Shown: piece by piece, positions 1 to 5,626 of the stretch
How the letters are laid out: each line of letters begins with the position of its first letter
Numbering within the stretch: position 1 is the stretch's first letter
Assembly: GCA_950072225.1 (NCBI GenBank)
Contig: CATMOP010000019.1
Span: forward strand, 1-12,848
Reading direction: 5' to 3'
Source: an uncultured Nitrospina sp.
GTDB taxonomy: Bacteria > Nitrospinota > Nitrospinia > Nitrospinales > VA-1
DNA: 12,848 nucleotides
Notes under the pieces: generated by a model
Databases searched by the model: none
What the model saw: the letters and a program-made list of their open reading frames with translations, nothing else
What the model was told of the DNA's origin: nothing
Position numbers and translations under genes: made by a program

Positions 1-1
1 A

Positions 2-1192
2 ACCGCAAAAGTTTATCGCAGTCCTAAAAATCTGGAACTTGCAAAGTTATATGAAGCCATGATGCAGGAAGGATTAAATGAACTGGTGTATCCCATTCAA
101 ATGGCGGGACTGTCTTATGGCCTATCCATACAAAAAAAAGGAGTGCTCCTGAGTCTTGGCGGCTATTCAGAGCGCATTGGCGATTTGATCAAACTGGTGA
201 CAAAAAATCTAAAAGAAGTGAAAGTGGATGAACAGAAATTCGCTAATATTAAAGAAGCCATGATACGCGGATTGAAAAACCGTAAACTAGGCCAGGCCTA
301 TTCACGCGGAGGCTATTACAACTGGTTGATGCTCCTCAAGGATCAGTATACGGATGAGGAAAAACTATCAGCACTGAGCCCGATCACTTTGAATGATGTC
401 AAGGCTTATGCTAAAACACTTTATGGCAAAGTGTATATTACCGGAATGATTCATGGTAACTGGTCCGATAAAGAAGCCTTGGAAAGCGTGGACATCCTGC
501 TATCTGCTTTGGGCAGCAAACCGCTTCCTGAAAACGAGCGGTTCGAGCAGGTGGTGGAAGTCATGCCTGAGGGAAAGCGGTTCCGGTTTAGCCGTGAGGT
601 GGAGGATAATAATAATTCGCTGGCCTACGCTATCCAGGTCGGCGAGAAAGATTTTTCTCTCCTGGCCAAGACTTCGATTATAGCTTCTATTGTAGAAAGT
701 GATTTTTATACCCAAATGCGCACCAACCAGCAATTGGGATATATTGTGTGGAGCTTTAGTCAGCGCATTGAAGATAGAATATTTTTCCGGTTGGTGATCC
801 AGTCTTCTACTTACGGTCCTTTTGAATTGAGCAAGCGGGTCAACGCCTGGTTGGCGAGTACTGAAAAGCTTTTCTCTAAATTGACCGACCAGGAATTTGA
901 AAGGCATCAGCAAAGTTTAGTCGTTGCGCTGGAAAAGGAAGGCGACAGTATCGGCGCAGTTGCGGGAGACCTTTACTCTCTTGCTACGGATGAAAAAGGG
1001 GACTTCCGTTTTAAAAAGAAGCTGATCCTGGCGGTGAAAGGCCTCAAAAAAGAAGATGTCTCCATTTTAGCGGTAAAAATATTCCGCGACGATGGCACCC
1101 CACGGCTTGAAGTATTAATGAGAGCCAAGGGAAGTAAAGAAAAGGTGCCGGCAGGGGTCATCACAGAAGTCAGCCAATTTCCCACCCACTAG
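2..1192 (+). CDS. M16 family metallopeptidase, insulysin/pitrilysin-like, C-terminal half (5' partial)
   Basis: The reading frame is open from base 2, so the true start lies left of the window; the ATG at 59 is internal. The visible ~396 residues match the C-terminal half of the large M16A peptidases (insulin-degrading enzyme, protease III), which enclose peptides in a two-halved chamber and cut them with a Zn centre in the N-terminal half. The HxxEH zinc motif must lie off-window, so catalysis cannot be verified here. The clearest signature is the segment MRTNQQLGYIVWS (encoded near 714-752). It aligns with the insulysin segment LRTxxQLGY, whose Arg and Tyr, seven residues apart, contact the scissile peptide. 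Both residues and their spacing are kept. The preceding YAIQVG-type strand and the following RLVIQSS strand also fit. The stop is TAG, and the gene is followed after 70 bp by the ABC1 kinase in the same direction with no terminator between them. The periplasmic or cytoplasmic location cannot be judged without the N-terminus. Confidence 0.88.
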   Translation, partial: TAKVYRSPKNLELAKLYEAMMQEGLNELVYPIQMAGLSYGLSIQKKGVLLSLGGYSERIGDLIKLVTKNLKEVKVDEQKFANIKEAMIRGLKNRKLGQAYSRGGYYNWLMLLKDQYTDEEKLSALSPITLNDVKAYAKTLYGKVYITGMIHGNWSDKEALESVDILLSALGSKPLPENERFEQVVEVMPEGKRFRFSREVEDNNNSLAYAIQVGEKDFSLLAKTSIIASIVESDFYTQMRTNQQLGYIVWSFSQRIEDRIFFRLVIQSSTYGPFELSKRVNAWLASTEKLFSKLTDQEFERHQQSLVVALEKEGDSIGAVAGDLYSLATDEKGDFRFKKKLILAVKGLKKEDVSILAVKIFRDDGTPRLEVLMRAKGSKEKVPAGVITEVSQFPTH

Positions 1193-1262
1193 GCCCGGCC
1201 AAGCGGCTGGTGGCAATGGACCCCTTTGTTGAAAGACTCAAGCCTGATCATTTAAGGGGTTG

Positions 1263-2849
1263 ATGGCTGGGGTGATTTATATTATTTCAGAGTTTTACCG
1301 AAAAAAAATTATGAAACTCGGAGCTATTTTTAAAAGAGGGGCCAATCTTCTCAAGCTGGGGGTTGCCGCAAGAAAGTTGCGTAAGTCCACGACGGAGGAC
1401 CAGCGCCATTGGGCGCAGAACTACCTCATCGAACTGCTGGGCCGGTCGAGAGGTCTGCCCGCCAAAATCGGCCAGTTCATAACGATAGACTCAGGCGATC
1501 AGGCCCTTAGGAAATCCCTCAACAATTCCATGGAACCCATGCCTTTTGAAGAGGTTGTGGAGCTGATTGAAAAAGCCTATGGCAAACCCTGGGACACGGT
1601 CTTTAAAAAACTGGAAAAATCCTGTAAGCCCGCATCGCTGGGCCAGGTGCATTTTGGCAAACTTAAGGATGGCACAGAAGTCGCGGTGAAGGTTCAGTAT
1701 CCTGACATCGCAAGCACGGTGGAAGCGGAGATGGACCTCATGGGCTGGTTACCCAAAGTGGGGCCGGTGGCTAAATGGGGATTCAAGATGGATGGCTACC
1801 GTGACGCCTTCTGGCATAATTTCAGCGAAGAACTGGACTACTGCATTGAGGCGAAGCATCAGAAAAACTACCGCCAGAAAATTCCGCCGCTGGAACGCAT
1901 TGTAGTTCCCGAAGTCGTCAGCGATTTAACCCAGCCTACAGTACTGGTGCAAAAAAAGGAAGAAGGATTCAGTCTGGATAAAGCCGAAACCATGATGCCA
2001 GCGCAGAAGCAGGCTATGGGGCGGTTACTGCTCCAGCACTATCTCCATATGCTGTTTCGGCACGGGTTTGTCCATGCCGATCCGCAGCCGGCGAACTTCG
2101 CTTTCCGACAATATAAAAAAGATTATTTTGTTTTGGTTCTTTACGATTTTGGCAGTGTTCTGGAGATTCCGGATAATGTCCGGCTGGCACTTTTAAGAAT
2201 CATCCTGGCTCTACGTGACCGGGAGAACCTGGACCCGGTGACCTGCCTTTCGGCTCTGGGCTTTGATGCGGAAAAACTAAAAGACCTGCGCCCGACTCTT
2301 CCGGCCCTGATGTCTGTTTTGTTCGAACCGTTTTTGGTCGAAGCTCCCTACCATGTTAAGGACTGGAGAATGAGCGAACGTTTTGACCAGATAGTAGGAG
2401 AGCTGAAATGGTGGTTCCGTTCTGCCGCACCTCCTAAACTGATATTCCTGATGCGGACTTTGCATGGCTTGACCACCATGTTAAGACGGCTGGATGTTCC
2501 GCTTCCCTGGCAGTTCATCATGGATCAAATGTTGTCCGATATTTATCCCCAGGCGAGGGCATTGACCTTGCCGGAAGTGGATTCCAAAGGCCCGGCGTTT
2601 GATTCCATAGCCCGCTACTTGAAAGTTCATGTGGTAAAACCCAATGGCAATAAAGTCAGCCTCACCATGCCAGGCCGATGCGCCGATGATATTGAAGGAA
2701 TCATGGATGAACCCGTTAAAGAATCTATCCTTCGACAAAATATCGACTTGCAATCCATTCAAGACAAAGCCCGGAAATCAGGTTTTATTTCCCAAATCCT
2801 GTTTGAACTTCACGACGAAGAACGCGATATGAAAGTCTGGTTGGAATAA
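1263..2849 (+). CDS. ABC1/AarF/UbiB family atypical protein kinase-like protein
   Basis: A 528-residue member of the ABC1 (UbiB/COQ8) family, ATP-binding atypical kinases linked to isoprenoid quinone biosynthesis and lipid homeostasis. Family landmarks appear in order: the KxGQ motif (KIGQ, residues 68-71); an Ala/Gly loop in the form ASLGQVH (124-130) where AAASIGQVH is usual; the lysine of VAVKVQ (about 143); EELDYCIEA (189-197), matching the family ExD region; the catalytic loop HADPQPAN (271-278) where HADPHPGN is common; and the metal-binding DFG (295-297). I see no C-terminal transmembrane helix pair like that of E. coli UbiB. Start choice: AAGG at 1254-1257 sits 5 nt before ATG 1263. 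A TTG at 1260 is too close to it, and a second ATG at 1311 (MKLGAIFKRG) begins where family similarity appears to begin but has a poor ribosome site. No quinone biosynthesis genes are adjacent, so the pathway is inferred from the family only. The far C-terminus is not recognised. Confidence 0.87.
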   Translation: MAGVIYIISEFYRKKIMKLGAIFKRGANLLKLGVAARKLRKSTTEDQRHWAQNYLIELLGRSRGLPAKIGQFITIDSGDQALRKSLNNSMEPMPFEEVVELIEKAYGKPWDTVFKKLEKSCKPASLGQVHFGKLKDGTEVAVKVQYPDIASTVEAEMDLMGWLPKVGPVAKWGFKMDGYRDAFWHNFSEELDYCIEAKHQKNYRQKIPPLERIVVPEVVSDLTQPTVLVQKKEEGFSLDKAETMMPAQKQAMGRLLLQHYLHMLFRHGFVHADPQPANFAFRQYKKDYFVLVLYDFGSVLEIPDNVRLALLRIILALRDRENLDPVTCLSALGFDAEKLKDLRPTLPALMSVLFEPFLVEAPYHVKDWRMSERFDQIVGELKWWFRSAAPPKLIFLMRTLHGLTTMLRRLDVPLPWQFIMDQMLSDIYPQARALTLPEVDSKGPAFDSIARYLKVHVVKPNGNKVSLTMPGRCADDIEGIMDEPVKESILRQNIDLQSIQDKARKSGFISQILFELHDEERDMKVWLE

Positions 2850-2886
2850 TCGCTAGGCGCGAGGCCAATGAAAACCCTTTGTGAAC

Positions 2887-2901
2887 GGGGGCGGGGGGGG
2901 G
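2887..2901 (+). repeat. G-rich homopolymer tract (G5-C-G9)
   Basis: Five G, one C and nine G in a row lie between the ABC1 kinase stop and the UPF0178 gene. It is the most extreme base-composition feature of the window. Such tracts can fold into G-quadruplexes or vary in length by slippage, and they are also prone to sequencing error. No open frame crosses it, so a change of length would not alter any protein called here. Confidence 0.6.
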
Positions 2902-2909
2902 AGTGTTTG

Positions 2910-2977
2910 TGTCATGCTGAGTTGCCGTGGTATTTGACCTTAACTTTCGTGCCCCGCAGGGGTAGAAGCATCTAGCT
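2910..2977. repeat. Intergenic dispersed-repeat-like segment
   Basis: The segment opens with GTCATGCTGAG and closes with GAAGCATCTAGC around a small CCCC/GGGG hairpin (2952-2961). This resembles the short 'GTCATxCTGA...AAGxATCTAGC' intergenic repeats scattered in many bacterial genomes. It occurs only once in this window, so its repeat nature rests on recognising the style. The segment ends about 12 bp before the UPF0178 start. Confidence 0.4.
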
Positions 2978-2988
2978 TTGGATATACA

Positions 2989-3435
2989 ATGAAAATATGG
3001 GTGGATGCAGATGCTTGCCCCAGGGCGATCAAAGATATTTTGTTCCGGGTGGCGGACAGGACAGAAATACCGGTGACATTGGTTACTAATCAGGGATTAC
3101 GTATACCGGACTCCGCTTATATTAATTTAATCCGAGTAGGGCAGGGAGCAGATATCGCCGATGACGAGATTGTAAATAAATGCCAGGTCGGGGATTTAAT
3201 CATCACAGCGGACATCCCTCTTGCGGCCCGCATTGTAGAAAAGGGGGCACTGGCCCTCGACCCGCGCGGAAAGATATACGACAAAAACAATATCGGGCAA
3301 ATATTGGATATGCGCAATTTTATGGACACTTTACGCGGTAGCGGCGTCGAAACCGGCGGCCCCGCCAGTTTTGGCCAGAAAGAACGGTTCAAGTTCGCTA
3401 ATGAACTGGATAAGTTTATCGGCCAGAGCCACTAG
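2989..3435 (+). CDS. yaiI: UPF0178 (DUF188) family protein, YaiI/YqxD-like
   Basis: A complete 148-residue protein of the UPF0178 family, a usual length for it. The N-terminus MKIWVDADACP holds the conserved Asp-rich signature (DADACP, residues 6-11). Other family marks are VTNQGLRIP (33-41), the GADIADDEI stretch (53-61), LIITADIPLAARI (70-82), the ALDPRGKIY segment and the GGPASFGQKERFKFANELD tail. The fold is related to PIN/NYN-type nucleases and the clustered acidic residues look like a metal site, but no function is firmly established for this family, so none is assigned. The ATG at 2989 has no strong Shine-Dalgarno sequence before it. The gene stands apart from its neighbours, with repeat-like intergenic DNA on both sides, which suggests an independently transcribed or inserted single gene. 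Confidence 0.92.
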   Translation: MKIWVDADACPRAIKDILFRVADRTEIPVTLVTNQGLRIPDSAYINLIRVGQGADIADDEIVNKCQVGDLIITADIPLAARIVEKGALALDPRGKIYDKNNIGQILDMRNFMDTLRGSGVETGGPASFGQKERFKFANELDKFIGQSH

Positions 3436-3449
3436 GCGTGGGGTCAGTG

Positions 3450-3566
3450 GGGCGGTGATGCTAGATTCAATGAGCCATAGCTTTTACTACTAGCAACAAT
3501 GCTCTCGGCTTGACGGTCCAAGATTTCTGGATGGCTTCGTTTCTGCTCGCAATGACAGCTTTTCAA
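3450..3566 (-). repeat. Dispersed intergenic repeat ('CATTGCGAGC' type)
   Basis: Read on the - strand this segment contains GTCATTGCGAGC, then GAAGCCATCCAGAAATCTTGG, and ends near GAATCTAGCATC. It is a close relative of the widespread bacterial repeat 'GTCATTGCGAGCGAAGCGAAGCAATC'. A small apparent - strand reading frame here gives a peptide containing CHCEQKRSHPEI, the usual meaningless translation of this repeat, and is not called as a gene. Function is unknown; it may be a MITE-like or structured-RNA element. Confidence 0.55.
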
Positions 3567-3600
3567 GCCGAGGTAACTCTTTACTCGCCAGATCAAGCTA

Positions 3601-3640
3601 TTGCCAGTTACCACCGGCGGCTCGCCGGGGCTATTGGCAA
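3601..3640 (-). other. GC-rich hairpin overlapping the aldolase stop codon
   Basis: An imperfect 40-nt inverted repeat has outer arms TTGCCA (3601-3606) and TGGCAA (3635-3640) and inner arms CCGGC (3614-3618) and GCCGG (3624-3628) around a 5-nt loop. On the - strand it starts within the last two codons of the aldolase gene and includes its TAG. No T-run follows, so it is not a classical intrinsic terminator. It could protect the mRNA 3' end or slow transcription. Confidence 0.4.
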
Positions 3641-5031
3641 GCATTTATTTCGTTTTCAAGTTTAGGTTGGATCGGCACGAGTTCTACGGTTTTGTTGACA
3701 GACTCTTTGGTATTTTGCACCGCCAATTTGTTGAACAGGAAATCCATTTTGGTTTCCAGTTCTTTGCCAATGCCTTCCCGAATCTCTTTGGACAGGCCCC
3801 AGAATTTGGATTTGAACTCACCGAATCCTTTTTTGCGGGTTTTGTAGATGAACTGCTCATTGGTCTGATCCGATTTTTTCTCGCCGACGAATTTTTTCCT
3901 GAGGTGAGTGTAGATTTCTTTTTTAAAGTCGGCGGGGAATAGTTCGCTTTCGTAGATCATATTTTGAAAATCGGTGGCCAGGTGAATTTCGGCGGTTTCC
4001 AGTTCCGGGAATTTATGGAAGAGGTCCTGGGGCAGAGTGGACGCGCCGTGCTGGACGGCACCGGCGAGGCCATAACTTTCGCGCGAAATGCGTGACAGGT
4101 TTTCCAGAGTATCGAAATCGAGGTTGACCTCGGCGACTGTTCCATCGGGCAGAGGAACACCGCCATGCGAGGTTCCGGTCTGGATGGAGATTTTGCTGAT
4201 GCTTTTGGCCCCGCTCCGGGCTTTTTCCAGCAATTCATTGAAGTTGTCGAGATAAGCTTTCAGTTCCTGCTCGTTGCTGTTTTCTTTTCCTACCTCGCCG
4301 ATCTCGCCGCCAACGGAAATGGTGACACCAAACGGTTCCAGTTCGCGGATATATTGAGTGAGTTCCACGCCGACTTCAAAATTTGCCCGCTGTTGTTCGA
4401 CTACATTATCTTTACTGAGGTCGACCAGAGTGGAAGTGTCGATGTCGATATTATAAAATCCCCCGGCGATACCACTTTTGATCAATTCTTTGAGTCCGGC
4501 AACCTCTTTCTCAGGGTCCTGGGCATAGTTTTTGGCGTTGACTTGAAAATGATCACCCTGAATAAAGACCCGACCTGTAAATCCTTCTTTAATGGCGGCG
4601 GCCAGAATGACGGTGGACAGCTCGTGTGGTTTTTGGAAGGTGTAACTCATCTCCGATTTAGCCAATTCAAAAATAAACGCACCGGCATTGGTTTTGATGG
4701 CGGTGCGAAAAATGGCCCGGCACAGTTCATAAGGCATGCCGCGGATGTTGAGGGCGGGAACCGTGAATCCTTTGACTTCGCCTCGGCCTCGGGCCTCATA
4801 GAGTCCCTGAATCGACGAGTTGACGATGCCGAGTTCCAGTGCCGCCGATTTGATAAGGAACCGGCTCAGACCTTTTATTTCTGCTGAAGGGTTGAGAACA
4901 GCATTCTGGACCAACTGATCCACCACATCTCCCCGAAACTTGTCAGCGTCTTCTATTTTCACGCCACCATTGTTCTGAGCGGCGATATTCTTGAGTTGGC
5001 GGGTTATTTCGTCTATATGGTTAAAAAGCAT
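3631..5031 (-). CDS. Class II (metal-dependent) fructose-bisphosphate-type aldolase, long variant
   Basis: A 466-residue protein with a class II aldolase core. It would cleave or form a ketose bisphosphate through a Zn-stabilised enediolate in glycolysis, gluconeogenesis or the Calvin cycle. Motifs in order: GFTVPALNIRG (88-98), family entry strand; FIQGDHFQVN (156-165), with Asp160 as probable catalytic acid and His161 as first metal ligand; FYNIDIDTSTLVDLS (192-206); VGGEIGEVG (240-248), with Glu243; TGTSHGGVPLPDG (285-297), with His289 as probable metal ligand; and QHGASTLP (327-334), with His328 as the other. Ordinary members have about 280-360 residues. Here ~85 extra N-terminal residues and ~100 extra charged C-terminal residues are present, so the exact substrate (fructose-1,6-, tagatose- or another bisphosphate) is open. 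The start ATG at 5031 has GGAG 6 nt upstream. It diverges from the stress-protein gene and has its own candidate promoter and leader. Confidence 0.82.
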   Translation of the reverse strand: MLFNHIDEITRQLKNIAAQNNGGVKIEDADKFRGDVVDQLVQNAVLNPSAEIKGLSRFLIKSAALELGIVNSSIQGLYEARGRGEVKGFTVPALNIRGMPYELCRAIFRTAIKTNAGAFIFELAKSEMSYTFQKPHELSTVILAAAIKEGFTGRVFIQGDHFQVNAKNYAQDPEKEVAGLKELIKSGIAGGFYNIDIDTSTLVDLSKDNVVEQQRANFEVGVELTQYIRELEPFGVTISVGGEIGEVGKENSNEQELKAYLDNFNELLEKARSGAKSISKISIQTGTSHGGVPLPDGTVAEVNLDFDTLENLSRISRESYGLAGAVQHGASTLPQDLFHKFPELETAEIHLATDFQNMIYESELFPADFKKEIYTHLRKKFVGEKKSDQTNEQFIYKTRKKGFGEFKSKFWGLSKEIREGIGKELETKMDFLFNKLAVQNTKESVNKTVELVPIQPKLENEINACQ

Positions 5032-5104
5032 CAGGCTCTCCGCTAAATGTCCTTGATTAAAATGAATATCATGGATAGGGGTGTCGATTTAGGTATTGAA
5101 TTGG

Positions 5105-5182
5105 AAAAAAAGTTGATCCCAGGTTTCAGCGTAGTTGCACTTTATGTCACCGACCGGGACCACAAAAAGACAAAACTACGCT
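5105..5182 (-). promoter_or_regulatory. Structured leader of the aldolase mRNA, attenuator-like
   Basis: On the - strand, starting about 4 nt after the predicted transcription start, AGCGTAGTT (5182-5174) is perfectly complementary to AACTACGCT (5136-5128). Separately, TGGTCCCGG (5162-5154) can pair with CCTGGGATCA (5123-5114), with one G-U pair and one bulge, and is followed two bases later by seven T (5111-5105). The second hairpin plus T-run looks like a weak intrinsic terminator. The first stem interlocks with it in order, so the two compete or form a pseudoknot. The leader would be ~155 nt long. No known riboswitch class is recognised. The pairing is seen; the regulatory role is inferred. 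Confidence 0.4.
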
Positions 5183-5192
5183 TGTTAAGTGC

Positions 5193-5221
5193 ATTGTAAC
5201 CAAAAAATCGTTTTCAGGCAA
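5193..5221 (-). promoter_or_regulatory. Candidate sigma-70 promoter for the aldolase gene
   Basis: On the - strand, TTGCCT (5221-5216) and TACAAT (5198-5193) are separated by 17 bp. The -10 element matches the consensus at five of six positions and the -35 at four. Transcription would start near 5186, about 155 nt before the aldolase ATG and just before the first leader stem. Confidence 0.5.
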
Positions 5222-5249
5222 AACATCTTTCATAAAAGTATTAAATTTA

Positions 5250-5279
5250 ATATAACCATTTAGATTCTTATGGTTATAT
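5250..5279. repeat. Perfect 10-bp inverted repeat with 10-bp spacer
   Basis: ATATAACCAT (5250-5259) and ATGGTTATAT (5270-5279) are exact reverse complements separated by TTAGATTCTT. The half-site centres are 20 bp apart, about two helical turns, as expected for a dimeric DNA-binding regulator. The element lies ~30 bp upstream of the aldolase -35 and ~170 bp upstream of the stress-protein -35, so it could serve either gene. A hairpin in RNA is also possible. Confidence 0.6.
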
Positions 5280-5452
5280 GAAATTTGCTAATCTTTATTC
5301 TAGGAATAATTTAGTTGGGGGGATTGCCTATTTGAAGGTGAAATCTGGTTCGTGATAAATGATTGAGAGTTTAAATACAAAAGCTTTTTGATTTGGTACA
5401 CTTAAGCTCTTAAAACACCTACAATTACAATATTATCTTGGCTTAATTCTTA

Positions 5453-5480
5453 TTGACACAGTTGGATAATTTGCTAGAAT
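5453..5480 (+). promoter_or_regulatory. Strong sigma-70 promoter with extended -10 for the stress-protein gene
   Basis: A perfect -35 TTGACA (5453-5458) is followed after 16 bp by the -10 TAGAAT (5475-5480), which is preceded by TGC, giving an extended -10. Transcription would start near 5487, leaving a ~140-nt 5' leader. A GGAG ribosome site at 5612-5615 lies 11 nt before the ATG at 5627. This is the best promoter in the window. Confidence 0.72.
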
Positions 5481-5626
5481 TCTCAACGTCTGTAAAGCGT
5501 AGGATACCACCTGATTCCGCAGTTGATTACTGAAATTTTTTAGGGGTTCATTAATTTTTTAATATTTAGAATTCCAATTTTTCAAAACTATATTTCCCAG
5601 GTTTCTAGAACGGAGAAATTCACCTC

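Larger units (their letters stand above)
5032..5626. other. Divergent AT-rich intergenic region between aldolase and stress-protein genes
   Basis: 595 bp with no protein-coding gene that I can support. It holds, from left to right: the aldolase ribosome site; a structured leader with a T7 tract; a - strand promoter; a perfect 10-bp inverted repeat; a long AT-rich stretch (about 5280-5450) in which I see nothing specific; and a strong + strand promoter with a ~140-nt leader for the stress protein. Possible sigma-54 and Fnr sites were looked for and not found. Confidence 0.8.

Noticed and set aside
2934..2967. TTGACC followed by GTAGAA as a promoter for the UPF0178 gene
   Set aside because: The spacing is about 22 bp, too long for a sigma-70 promoter, and the -10 match is poor.
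3444..3644. 66-codon - strand open frame between UPF0178 and the aldolase
   Set aside because: Its peptide is the typical translation of the 'CATTGCGAGC' dispersed repeat and it runs into the aldolase 3' end; not a gene.
4165..4887. 240-codon open frame on the + strand opposite the aldolase
   Set aside because: It lies fully inside the aldolase gene on the opposite strand, has no recognisable motif and no separate promoter; the aldolase frame has clear catalytic motifs.
5032..5173. Short - strand frame with a peptide like VGDIKCNYAETWDQL upstream of the aldolase, considered as a transposase remnant or N-terminal extension
   Set aside because: It is closed by TAA before the aldolase ATG and by TAG upstream, is only about 30 codons long, and I cannot tie it to any family from sequence alone.
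5311..5335. Possible sigma-54 promoter (GG...GC) near the G6 run
   Set aside because: The spacing between GG and GC does not give the required 10 bases in the right frame, and other consensus bases are missing.
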